A stretch of DNA of 64,000 nucleotides from NCBI GenBank assembly GCA_964584255.1, contig CAZOZM010000005.1:79259-143258 (forward strand), in the 5' to 3' direction. The DNA comes from UBA3775 sp964584255 (GTDB lineage Bacteria; Bacillota; Clostridia; Lachnospirales; Lachnospiraceae). Under the pieces are notes generated by a model. It worked only from the letters and a program-made list of their open reading frames with translations. It did no database searches and was not told where the DNA came from. The number at the start of each line of letters is the position of its first letter. Position 1 is the first letter of the stretch. A program made the position numbers and the translations under genes. Of this stretch, positions 1 through 8,518 are shown piece by piece.

Positions 1-1907
1 GGAACCGGTGCACAGCATTTTCCGAAATGTACATCCACATCATCAACGCCTTTAACGACAATGGCTCCATGATTTTTGGATTCCTTTCTGGCCGGATCCT
101 TATCCGTATATGTTGCAAGAATTGCTTCCGGAGATTCATTTTTACGCTTCTTTTCCAGTCGGTCATGGCTTTCATTTAACTTACTTACTACCTGACCTTC
201 CTTTAAGGAACCGTGTCCTATTGATGCAAGCAGAGAATCCCAATCCTTGAAACCGTATCTTGCCATACAGGATTCCATATATTCGGGTTTAAGAAGTTCA
301 TTAAGCGCAATTGCCTTCGTCCTGCAGTAGGCAATAAGCATTTCACGCCCTCTTATGATATTGTCCTCTTTAAGTTCGGTCTTAAACCACTGGTTTATCT
401 TGTTTCTTGCCTTTGTACTTTTTGCAATTTTAAGCCAGTCACGGCTTGGTCCCTTCACATTTTGGGAGGTGAGTATTTCTATACGGTCTCCGTTTTTTAT
501 TACATATTCAATAGGGACAAGCTTTCCATTTACCTTGCCGCCCACCATGCGGTTACCGACCGCACTGTGAATTGCATATGCAAAATCCACTATGTTGCTT
601 CCGAAAGGCAGTCTGATTACATCACCGGTCGGCGTGAAAGCATAAACATCCTCCGAAAACAGATCCAGGTCACTCTTAACAAGATTAAGAAATTCCTTAT
701 TGTCCTTTGATTCCCTCTGCCATTCAAGAATTTCACGAAGCCATGTGAGCTTTTCGCCCTCACTGTTTTCCGACTTCTTTCCATCCTGGCTTTCCTTATA
801 TTTCCAATGGGCAGCAATACCATATTCAGCAGTTTTATGCATTTCATATGTTCTTATCTGAATTTCCACCGGTCTTCCGGTCGAGCTGATAAGCGTTGTA
901 TGAAGTGACTGGTACATATTCGGCTTTGGCATTGCTATATAATCTTTAAACCTGCCCGGCATAGGCTTATACATCTCGTGTATCACACCGAGTACCGCAT
1001 AGCAGTCCCTCACGGAATCTACTATGATTCTGACTGCAAACAGGTCATAAATCTGATCAATAGTCTTGTTTTTGTTTACCATCTTTCTGTAGATGGAAAA
1101 GAAATGCTTTGCACGTCCGTCAACCTGAGCCTTTATGCCGCACTTTTCAAGCTGACCGTTTACCTCAGAAACGATCTGCGCGATGAAAGCCTCTCTTTCA
1201 AATCTTGTGGCATTAATCTGCTCCGCTATGTCCTTATATACATCCGGATGAAGATATTTAAGTGAAAGGTCATCCAGCTCGGTTTTTATCATGCTGATAC
1301 CGAGTCTCTGTGCAAGAGGTGAATATATCTCCAGCGTTTCTCTTGATATTTCTATCTGCTTTTCCGGCTTCTGGTATTTAAGTGTTCTCATATTATGAAG
1401 CCTGTCCGCAAGCTTTATAATGATAACCCTTATATCCTTCGCCATCGACAGAAACATTTTTCTGAGATTCTCAGCCTGAACCTCAACCTTGTCATGACTG
1501 TATTTAAGTTTTGTAAGTTTCGTTACTCCGTCAACAAGAAGAAATACTTCTTCTCCGAACATTTCCTTCATCTGCCCGTCGGTAACGGAAGTATCTTCAA
1601 GTACATCATGCAGAAGCCCTGCCATAATGGTTTCTTTGTCCATTTCAAGCTCTGCCAATATGATTGCAACGGAAAGAGGATGAATTATATATGGTTCTCC
1701 CGATTTTCTCTTTTGATCTCCATGGGATTTTTTCGCAAATTCATATGCGGTTTCTATTCGTCCCACATCCGTTGACGGATGATACTTTTTAATTACGGCC
1801 ACGAGATGCTCAAAAAGCACTTCCGGTGCAGTAAATTCTTTCATGTAACCGATAATCCCGTGTGGGTTTCGTACTATACTTCCTTCAGGCATTGGTGCAT
1901 CTACCAT
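1..1907 (-). CDS. rel: RelA/SpoT-family (p)ppGpp synthetase/hydrolase (3' end outside window)
   Basis: Makes and degrades the alarmone (p)ppGpp in the stringent response; cytosolic and ribosome-associated. Translating the minus strand from 1907 gives an HD hydrolase domain (HPLSVA near residue 76, HDVLED at 100-105), a synthetase domain (GRAKHFFSIYRKM, KDYIAMPKPNMYQSLHTT), then a TGS domain (DVYAFTPTGDVIRLPFG). The frame leaves the window inside the CC/RIS region at KCCAPVP, so only the end of that region and the ACT domain are missing. About 635 residues are visible of the 730-770 usual for the family. Two in-frame ATGs lie close together; the one at 1907 is preferred because GGAGG sits about 7 bases upstream, whereas the ATG at 1913 is almost on top of the Shine-Dalgarno. 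It follows apt by 33 bases, the common Firmicute apt-rel pairing, so the two are probably cotranscribed. Confidence 0.96.
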   Translation of the reverse strand, partial: MVDAPMPEGSIVRNPHGIIGYMKEFTAPEVLFEHLVAVIKKYHPSTDVGRIETAYEFAKKSHGDQKRKSGEPYIIHPLSVAIILAELEMDKETIMAGLLHDVLEDTSVTDGQMKEMFGEEVFLLVDGVTKLTKLKYSHDKVEVQAENLRKMFLSMAKDIRVIIIKLADRLHNMRTLKYQKPEKQIEISRETLEIYSPLAQRLGISMIKTELDDLSLKYLHPDVYKDIAEQINATRFEREAFIAQIVSEVNGQLEKCGIKAQVDGRAKHFFSIYRKMVNKNKTIDQIYDLFAVRIIVDSVRDCYAVLGVIHEMYKPMPGRFKDYIAMPKPNMYQSLHTTLISSTGRPVEIQIRTYEMHKTAEYGIAAHWKYKESQDGKKSENSEGEKLTWLREILEWQRESKDNKEFLNLVKSDLDLFSEDVYAFTPTGDVIRLPFGSNIVDFAYAIHSAVGNRMVGGKVNGKLVPIEYVIKNGDRIEILTSQNVKGPSRDWLKIAKSTKARNKINQWFKTELKEDNIIRGREMLIAYCRTKAIALNELLKPEYMESCMARYGFKDWDSLLASIGHGSLKEGQVVSKLNESHDRLEKKRKNESPEAILATYTDKDPARKESKNHGAIVVKGVDDVDVHFGKCCAPV

Positions 1908-1940
1908 ATTCATTCCTCCTTCCCTTGTTATTTACATTTC

Positions 1941-2465
1941 TCAGGCTCCGGGATACTTTACAACACTTTCAACCGAATATCCTTTAAGTTTATCTCTTCC
2001 CTTAAGACCTTCAAGTTCCATAAGGAAGATGATTCTTACCACTTCTCCTCCAAGTCTTCCAACCAGTTTTGCAATTGCTTCAACCGTTCCCCCTGTTGCA
2101 ATAAGGTCATCAACAATTACAACCTTCTGACCCGGTTTTATGGAATCCGCATGAAGCTGGATTTCGGCTGTGCCGTATTCAAGTTCATAGGTTTCCGTCA
2201 CCGTTTCCCTTGGAAGCTTTCCTTTCTTTCTGGCTAAAACGAAGGATTTATTCTTATTGTAAGCTATCGGAGCTCCAAAGATGAATCCGCGGCTTTCTGC
2301 TCCTACCAGCACGTCAAAGTCAACTCCCTCAAGAAGACCTTCAAGGCTGTCTATGGCAAGCTTCAGTCCGTCCGGGTCTGCTATTACACTTGTAACATCC
2401 CTGAACATAATTCCCGGTTCCGGAAAATCCGGAATTGTCAAAACATAATCCGCAACTGTTTTCAT
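1941..2465 (-). CDS. apt: Adenine phosphoribosyltransferase
   Basis: Salvages adenine: adenine + PRPP gives AMP + PPi, in the cytosol. The 174-residue product has the usual family length, with the PRPP-binding loop VVIVDDLIATGGT at about residues 115-127 and the FPEPGIMFRDVT N-terminal motif of Apt. A start seven codons upstream (2486) is possible, but GGAG sits 8 bases before the ATG at 2465 and nothing suitable precedes 2486. A weak promoter candidate lies upstream (TTGTTA at 2525-2530, 17-base spacer, TAACAT at 2502-2507). The downstream neighbour is rel. Confidence 0.96.
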   Translation of the reverse strand: MKTVADYVLTIPDFPEPGIMFRDVTSVIADPDGLKLAIDSLEGLLEGVDFDVLVGAESRGFIFGAPIAYNKNKSFVLARKKGKLPRETVTETYELEYGTAEIQLHADSIKPGQKVVIVDDLIATGGTVEAIAKLVGRLGGEVVRIIFLMELEGLKGRDKLKGYSVESVVKYPGA

Positions 2466-2572
2466 CTCAAAATCTCCATTTCGCATTAATTTTATCTTAA
2501 AATGTTACCACAAACGTGCGTAAATAACAACTGTTTTTCTGTGGTATAACCGACTTCGGATTCATTAAAAAA

Positions 2573-3502
2573 CTATACATAAATCCAATATGCCATTTTT
2601 CTGAGCAATCCGCTTTTGGTGAATCCTCTTTTGAAAAGAATTCTGATTTTTTGCGGTTTTGATACCGTTTCAAGCCGTATATAATCGTCAAGCACTCCCG
2701 CGTTCTCCGACGAGAGTTTTTCGTAGAAGCAGCTCTTAAAGGCTTTGGCCTGATCATACGTTTTTTTCAGACTTGATTTAATGTCGCCTCCGCAGAATAC
2801 TCTTTTAAATACATATCCCGGGTTGTTTACTTTCTTTGCGCCTACGGTATTGTCCCCATGCTGGCAATAGTAAATAAGCGGTTCTTCGATAAAACATATT
2901 TTTCCGAAAGCCGCTGCCGCCAGTGAAAACCACCAGTCATGCATAATCGCCTTTTCGGGAATCTCACTGCACATTTCCAGAAGTGCCCTGTTTACCATCA
3001 TTGTACATCCGGTGACATTTCCCTGAACCAAAACATCGGAAAATTTTCCTCTTTCCGGCTCAAGTGACTGATACCGGCTCATCAGTCCGAGTTCCTTCTT
3101 TTTGTCATCATCGAAGACCATCGCATCTCCATGCACCAGAATCGGACATTTTTTCCCTTTTTCCGCTTCCGCTTTCTTCATTTTACCGAGAGTCACTTCA
3201 ATCTTTTCCGGTTTCCAGACATCATCCTGGTCACAGAACATTACATATTCCGAATCCGTATACTTAAACAAATGACTGAAGTTGTTCTTTGCACCACCGG
3301 TCCGTATGCCGTCTTCCACCAGCTGAATTTCGTGCTGCGGATAAAGCTCCATGAAATCTTTAATGATTTTCACTGTACCGTCATCCGAACCGTCATCATG
3401 AATAAAAAGTCTCCATTCAGAATCCGTCTGCGCAACCAGGGATTCAAGCTGTTTCCTTATATACTTTTCACCGTTATATGTTGCCAGAAGTATATCCGTC
3501 AT
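2573..3502 (-). CDS. Glycosyltransferase family 2 (rhamnosyltransferase-like)
   Basis: GT-A fold glycosyltransferase, probably adding a sugar to the surface polymer from the cytosolic face of the membrane. The product has 309 residues, with the nucleotide-binding start ILLATYNGEKYIRKQLES (residues 4-21), DDGSDDGT (36-43) and the metal-binding DQDD (91-94), and a HDWWFSLAAAAFG acceptor-region motif near 190, as in RgpB/rhamnosyltransferase-like GT2 proteins. The ATG at 3502 overlaps the TGA of the upstream RgpF-HAD gene (TGATG), implying translational coupling; a GTG one codon earlier is less likely. It is the last gene of the glycan locus. The donor sugar cannot be read from sequence; rhamnose is inferred from the rfb and rgpF neighbours. 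Confidence 0.88.
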   Translation of the reverse strand: MTDILLATYNGEKYIRKQLESLVAQTDSEWRLFIHDDGSDDGTVKIIKDFMELYPQHEIQLVEDGIRTGGAKNNFSHLFKYTDSEYVMFCDQDDVWKPEKIEVTLGKMKKAEAEKGKKCPILVHGDAMVFDDDKKKELGLMSRYQSLEPERGKFSDVLVQGNVTGCTMMVNRALLEMCSEIPEKAIMHDWWFSLAAAAFGKICFIEEPLIYYCQHGDNTVGAKKVNNPGYVFKRVFCGGDIKSSLKKTYDQAKAFKSCFYEKLSSENAGVLDDYIRLETVSKPQKIRILFKRGFTKSGLLRKMAYWIYV

Positions 3503-6336
3503 CACAGCATCCTTTCCTTGTAAAAATCAACCGCATTCCTTATTTCACCCGTACAGAATTTGTCATCTATTTTAAGTGCCGCTGCCGTTTCGTCACTCAG
3601 CAGCTCTTCTTTGATGATAAGGGAATACATATCTTCGGCAAATTGAGTCGAGACCGGTTCAGGAACAAGTGCCTCACCCATCGATGAAATGTAGTCGGAA
3701 ACATATTCCCTGATACCTTCATGAATTCTCACGATTTCCTCACTGTAAAGTTCATTTACCATTTCAGTGAAAACAGGTTTTCCGTCCTTATCAATTCTCT
3801 CCAGCTGACCATCCGGTGCAATCAGAACACTTTCCATAAGGAGGTGATATCTGTGGATTGCCGATTCGGAAACAATCTGGTCCGCATCGTTGTCGATGAA
3901 AAATCCGGTTATCGTATTCCCGCTTACTGCTTCCGGTTTTTTCTTTTCATCCGTTGCAAAATATCTGCCGTCAAAACCTCTTTCCGTTATCAGGGAAAGA
4001 TAATACTGAATTGAACCGCTGTATCCGATGTCGCTGAGAAGGATCCGCGCATCTTTTTCTATTCCGTCCAGGACACCGTTAATGTATCCGAGATAGTTTT
4101 CTCTTTCCTTGCGGCAGATTTCGAGAAATTCTTCCTTATGCTCATTTATTATCTTCTCAGCCCGCTGTTTCTGATCCGGCAGAATTATTTCCCTGTCAGC
4201 CTCTTCCGAAATATCATATCCGTATCTTGTCTTGAAAAGTTCCTTCATACTTCCCACATAGTACATCTCAAGCGGAAGGAAAAGATCCTCTTCATTCCTT
4301 ACGGATGCAACCGAAAGTGCTCTCCTTGATACATATATATATTCCGATTCCGGAAGTTTTTCACTCTTTCCGACGCTGCTGTTTCTGAACATCTCATATA
4401 TTTCCCTGAGAAGATAACCCTCTCTTGCACAGAAAAGCACCTTCTCAGCCTTGGTTTTTACAGCTTCACTGCACAGATAGAGAATATAATCCAACACTGC
4501 CGGTCCGAAGAAGGCATATCCCACCTCTCTGCCGCCGACATTATTAAGCTTCAGTTCCGAGTCATTTAAACGGAAAGGATTTCCGAAGCATTTGTTTAAA
4601 ACCAGTCCCTTCATCACCGCTTCTGACGGATTCTCCGCGTTCAGAATCCTTATTCTGCGACCGACGTTACTCAACTCAAAAAGCGAATTCTGGGACATTA
4701 TATGATAGTTCGATATCTTATAATCTCCGGCCAGCTGCACGTCAGAAACCTCGTTGTCCCCGATATGCAGGCATTTCTTCATATGCCCTTTAGCATCCGT
4801 CATGCTTTCGGAATAGTATTTCCACATTGAACCGTTGTCTTTTCTCAGATTCATTTCCGATGAAAGAAGCAGACCGTCAAAATCAGCCTCCGTAATACCT
4901 GCTTTTGCCAAAAGACTTAGTATGTCCTGTCGTCTGAGATACATATCGGTAATCACATAAACTTTCTTGCCGAGCTTATATTTTGCATACTTTAAGACTT
5001 CTGCCATTTCTAAATCCGGAACGCAGATGTTCTCTTCGACTGAAATTTCAATTTCCTTAAGACGTTCTGTCTGATTTGCATCAAAAAAGCCGTTTGAAAG
5101 CATTCTGCCGTAGATGTCATCCAAATCGCAATCGTTATCCGGGTTAATTCTGCGGCATTCTTCCTCTGCCACAAGCCGTCTGTTTTTAAAATCCGTTTTG
5201 AAGCCGAATTCTCTGTCTGCAGCAATTTCCACAAGTCCATATGCTTCTGACGGTGTCGAAATTCTTCTCAGAATAAGTGTATCAAATATATCAAATGATA
5301 CTGCTTCGTATTCGGATATTTCCTCTCTCAGGTGGTCATATGATTTTGCAAGATACTGATTCAGATTTTTGTTTCCGTAGTTATAGAGATAGGTTCCCTG
5401 TTTTTCCTGCTTCACAAGCACATTGAATCCATTATGTCTGCATACAATCCCAAGGCATCTTTCAAACGCATGTGCAATTGTTCCATCCGTCTGTCCGACC
5501 TCCTTAGGAAAATCCTCCGTCTTTAAGCCGGATTCCAAAAACTGTCTGACCGCCTCCGTGCGGGCAATGAACATTGTTCCCATCGGATAGTCAATGTAGT
5601 TATCCTCACATGAGGCTTCCACCTTTATCATGTCAAGAAGCTGTCGTCCCGCCGCTCTGTTTTGAAGCCATGTATGTCCCCAGTAAGGCATGCATTTAAA
5701 AGAATCCGGATAAAGAAGTCCAACTTTCTCTTCATGTACAAGCGCATAGAAATTGCATCTTACGGTTTCTTCACTTCCCATGAGACCGTCAAGAAGATAT
5801 TTTCTCCATTCCGTCTGTTCTCCGCCGGTAAAAAGTGATTTCTTGCTGTGAATATGGCAGACATAGTCGTATTCGGAAAGCTCTTTTCCAAATGCTGCAA
5901 CAAACGGAGCCACGTCTCTTCCTCTGTTCGGAACAAACTTTATTATAACTTTCCCTGCGTTCTTTATCTTTTCAAACCTCTGTCTGACATAGTCTTCTTT
6001 TTCCCTGTCAGTCATGGAGACAAGTATATCAAACGCAAAAGGAATGTTTTCAAAATAAGATGCAAACTCCTCCGTAAGATCCGTATAGAACAGATGGAGC
6101 TGAATTGCAAAACTTCCTTTGAATTCAAATTTTACGGCCTCATTTACATCAATTTCAGTCCTGTCATACAGTTCCGGCAATACGTTCATTGCATTCCAGA
6201 CCTTGTACGATGACATGTTTTTAAATGCAAAACCGAATGTCCTGTAAAAACCGCCTTTGAGCCTGTTTCTCGTGCTGTAACTCACCGGCAGTTTTTTATA
6301 TGTGTTTCTTAGAAAATTAAATATCTTTTCCCTCAC
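3502..6336 (-). CDS. RgpF-type rhamnan synthesis protein fused to a HAD-like hydrolase domain
   Basis: The N-terminal part (about residues 65-330) is an RgpF-like domain (rhamnan synthesis protein F) with the landmarks NRGRDVAPF near 140 and HIHSKKS near 165. In streptococci RgpF acts in assembly of rhamnose-glucose polysaccharide. From about residue 349 a second domain starts with DIFDTLILR, the DxD-type nucleophile motif of HAD phosphatases, followed by YVITDMY (motif II region) and HIGDNEVSDV (motif IV region). The final 300 residues are less recognisable. A GTG start at 6336 is chosen because GGAG lies 6 bases upstream; a TTG at 6348 has no site. The neighbours are a kinase-like protein upstream and a coupled GT2 downstream. 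The HAD part could act on a sugar phosphate or on the glycan phosphate decoration; this is inference. Confidence 0.87.
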   Translation of the reverse strand: MREKIFNFLRNTYKKLPVSYSTRNRLKGGFYRTFGFAFKNMSSYKVWNAMNVLPELYDRTEIDVNEAVKFEFKGSFAIQLHLFYTDLTEEFASYFENIPFAFDILVSMTDREKEDYVRQRFEKIKNAGKVIIKFVPNRGRDVAPFVAAFGKELSEYDYVCHIHSKKSLFTGGEQTEWRKYLLDGLMGSEETVRCNFYALVHEEKVGLLYPDSFKCMPYWGHTWLQNRAAGRQLLDMIKVEASCEDNYIDYPMGTMFIARTEAVRQFLESGLKTEDFPKEVGQTDGTIAHAFERCLGIVCRHNGFNVLVKQEKQGTYLYNYGNKNLNQYLAKSYDHLREEISEYEAVSFDIFDTLILRRISTPSEAYGLVEIAADREFGFKTDFKNRRLVAEEECRRINPDNDCDLDDIYGRMLSNGFFDANQTERLKEIEISVEENICVPDLEMAEVLKYAKYKLGKKVYVITDMYLRRQDILSLLAKAGITEADFDGLLLSSEMNLRKDNGSMWKYYSESMTDAKGHMKKCLHIGDNEVSDVQLAGDYKISNYHIMSQNSLFELSNVGRRIRILNAENPSEAVMKGLVLNKCFGNPFRLNDSELKLNNVGGREVGYAFFGPAVLDYILYLCSEAVKTKAEKVLFCAREGYLLREIYEMFRNSSVGKSEKLPESEYIYVSRRALSVASVRNEEDLFLPLEMYYVGSMKELFKTRYGYDISEEADREIILPDQKQRAEKIINEHKEEFLEICRKERENYLGYINGVLDGIEKDARILLSDIGYSGSIQYYLSLITERGFDGRYFATDEKKKPEAVSGNTITGFFIDNDADQIVSESAIHRYHLLMESVLIAPDGQLERIDKDGKPVFTEMVNELYSEEIVRIHEGIREYVSDYISSMGEALVPEPVSTQFAEDMYSLIIKEELLSDETAAALKIDDKFCTGEIRNAVDFYKERML

Positions 6337-6363
6337 GCCAAACTCCAAATCCGGGACCCGGTA

Positions 6364-7524
6364 TCATCGGTTCATATATCGGTCAACCTTTTTTTCAAGT
6401 CCCATTTTATAGACCCTGCTGCTCTTTATATATTCAAGCTCTTTTTCAAGCCTGCCGACCTTTTCGAGAAGTTCCAGACAGATTCCGTCCTTTTTTTCCG
6501 CCATATCTTTATAATATGAAACTGTTCCCGTCAAGTCATTAAGACAGCTGACAATCTCCGATTTAAAAATATCAGAATCAAGGAAATGACTGCCGCCCGC
6601 TTTCATTTCACCGGCATATTTTCCCGTAACCCTGAAAAACTTTTCACAGTCATCAAACAAACCGGCATTATTCTTTAATACACCGTTTATTGAATCAAGA
6701 ATTTCATAATCCTTCTCATAAGGACTCACAATCCTGCCCTGCTCATCCTTACGGATAAAAGTATCCGGCACAATTCTGAGATTTTCAAGTCTGTAACGCT
6801 TCAAAACGGAAGCATAACTTCCCTCACCATAGATATAATTTACAAAGTTGGAATCCATTTTCAGAAATGTATCAGTCAGCATCTTATCAACTGATGCCAT
6901 TTCCATAAGTTCATCAAACGAAACATATTTACTTATTGATTCCGAATGCATCACCCAAAGTGCATTTATCGCTCTGAAAATGACAAAAGAAACAGGAACC
7001 GGAAAATCAAAATTCCACTCATAATCAATTATGACATAACCGTCATCCATCTTTATCACATTGTCGAAGATAAGGTCAAATATAAGCCCTCTGCATGCCT
7101 TAACGCCCGGCAGTTCTTCATCTCCGAACACTTTTACGAACTCTTCGCAGCTCCGGAATTCCTCAACCCCGATTGTTCCCGTTATTTTATTTACGAGCTT
7201 CAGGTAATCACTGACTGCACGGAGTATATTCTCTTTCTTTCCCTCCATTGCTGCATCAAGTATCATCGCATTGATGCTTTTTCCTTCCAGGAATTCAAAG
7301 CCTACGCTCATATCATCAGAACAGATACATTTGTTAAGAAAATGAAGACCTTTCCCTGAATACAGCTCATAAACCGTCTTCATTTTTTTTACGTGCTCTC
7401 TGCTTTTTTCTGATAAGGCTGTCTTATAAACCTGTTTTTCTCCTTTGTCAGAAAGCACTATAGAAGTCTCTATCTGAAAAGGTTCTTTTCTTTCCTTTGT
7501 AATCTTTGAATAAATCTTCTTCAT
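6364..7524 (-). CDS. Kinase-fold protein with C-terminal coiled coil (WbdD kinase-like candidate)
   Basis: Not assignable to a named enzyme, but the sequence has the marks of a protein-kinase/choline-kinase fold: VYK with a candidate ATP lysine near 34, an EFLEG hinge at 77-81, a catalytic-loop-like DLIFDN (D150 to N155, the DxxxxN spacing) and a metal-site-like IIDYEW (D167). The histidine normally preceding the catalytic aspartate is absent. The last 50 residues (LLEKVGRLEKELEYI onward) form a short coiled coil. Its ATG lies 2 bases after the stop of the methyltransferase gene, so the two are probably translated together. A methyltransferase-kinase-coiled coil order next to an ABC exporter matches the domain order of WbdD, which phosphorylates and methylates the end of a growing O-polysaccharide. 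That role is inference. Confidence 0.7.
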   Translation of the reverse strand: MKKIYSKITKERKEPFQIETSIVLSDKGEKQVYKTALSEKSREHVKKMKTVYELYSGKGLHFLNKCICSDDMSVGFEFLEGKSINAMILDAAMEGKKENILRAVSDYLKLVNKITGTIGVEEFRSCEEFVKVFGDEELPGVKACRGLIFDLIFDNVIKMDDGYVIIDYEWNFDFPVPVSFVIFRAINALWVMHSESISKYVSFDELMEMASVDKMLTDTFLKMDSNFVNYIYGEGSYASVLKRYRLENLRIVPDTFIRKDEQGRIVSPYEKDYEILDSINGVLKNNAGLFDDCEKFFRVTGKYAGEMKAGGSHFLDSDIFKSEIVSCLNDLTGTVSYYKDMAEKKDGICLELLEKVGRLEKELEYIKSSRVYKMGLEKKVDRYMNR

Positions 7525-7526
7525 GT

Positions 7527-8441
7527 CTACTGCTCCCCGACACCCGCTTCAATAAAAAATGAGTTTGAAAAAACATCAAACATTCCTGCCTCTATGGCTG
7601 CATTTGTTGCCGCAGTCTCATTAAAAATTCTGACTCCCGTCTTATCATAGCAATCCATACTGCAGATAAGTTCCTTTGAATCCGGCATGAATTCATCTGA
7701 ATAAATTCTGTCCGGGAATTTATAATCCGGGAACGGATAATAGAATTCTGATCTGTTTAATCCTGCTTCCCTAAGCATTTTGCAAAGCTCTTTTTTTGAA
7801 AATGTTCTCACGGCGGAAGAAGTATTCTTGTATCCTTCTATACCGTCAAACATTACACCCGTATGGTCCTCATATGAGCCTGAAAAATACTTCATTCCGT
7901 ATTTGTTTTCTATCGCAATAAGAAGCTTTCCGTCTTCTTTCATATATCCTTTTATCTTCCTGAGGAAGTCCACAAAAGGATTCTCCGTAGGAGTATAATA
8001 TGCCGCATATTCCAAAACACCTATAAGAGTGATGTAGTCATACTTTTCTTCAAGCTTTACATCATTGAAATTTCCGACCACGATTTCCAGATTGTCAAAC
8101 TCACTGTTTCTGTGAGCATTTATCAGGGAACGTGTTTTTGAAAGATCAACACAGGTTACCGATGCAGCTTTTCTACATATTGCACCCGTAATTGCTCCGC
8201 ATCCCGACCCGATTTCAAGCACTTTTGCATCTTTCTTAAAAGGATACCAGTCAAGAATGTTTCTTCTTACCGGCGAAAAATGATAAAGTACCGGCCAGCG
8301 CGAATCCTTTTCAAGTATCTTCATTACATCTTTTTCATTTTTTATATATTCAAGCATTTCAAATTCTATATCGCCATCGCTGTAAGAATCTTCACCGCTG
8401 TAGAATTCATAGTTAATTGACACATTACCTATTTTGTCCAT
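7527..8441 (-). CDS. Class I SAM-dependent methyltransferase of the glycan locus
   Basis: Rossmann-fold methyltransferase. Motif I is VLEIGSGCGA (about residues 74-83 from the chosen start), followed by VTCVDLS as the acidic ribose-binding strand and YDYITLIGVLEY as the motif IV region. The start is ambiguous: ATG at 8441 has GAAGGGG 4-5 bases upstream, while ATG at 8489 sits only 2 bases after GGAGG and inside a strong hairpin (8470-8501), so 8441 is preferred. It ends 2 bases before the kinase-like gene. A chain-capping methyltransferase of the WbdD type is a plausible role given the Wzt carbohydrate-binding domain encoded nearby; a sugar O-methyltransferase is the alternative. Confidence 0.83.
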   Translation of the reverse strand: MDKIGNVSINYEFYSGEDSYSDGDIEFEMLEYIKNEKDVMKILEKDSRWPVLYHFSPVRRNILDWYPFKKDAKVLEIGSGCGAITGAICRKAASVTCVDLSKTRSLINAHRNSEFDNLEIVVGNFNDVKLEEKYDYITLIGVLEYAAYYTPTENPFVDFLRKIKGYMKEDGKLLIAIENKYGMKYFSGSYEDHTGVMFDGIEGYKNTSSAVRTFSKKELCKMLREAGLNRSEFYYPFPDYKFPDRIYSDEFMPDSKELICSMDCYDKTGVRIFNETAATNAAIEAGMFDVFSNSFFIEAGVGEQ

Positions 8442-8469
8442 TAGGCCCCTTCCCATCAGATAAAACCTG

Positions 8470-8501
8470 CAAACGGAAGATACTTTCATATCCTCCGTTT
8501 G
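8470..8501 (-). promoter_or_regulatory. Stable hairpin between glycosyltransferase and methyltransferase genes
   Basis: Arms 8470-8482 and 8489-8501 form a 13-bp stem with one G-U pair and a 6-base loop. On the transcript the stem includes a GGAGG and the upstream ATG (8489). Only a UUUU run follows, so it is a weak terminator at best; attenuation or an RNA-processing site fits better. Confidence 0.5.
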
Positions 8502-8518
8502 TATGAATTATCGCATTA

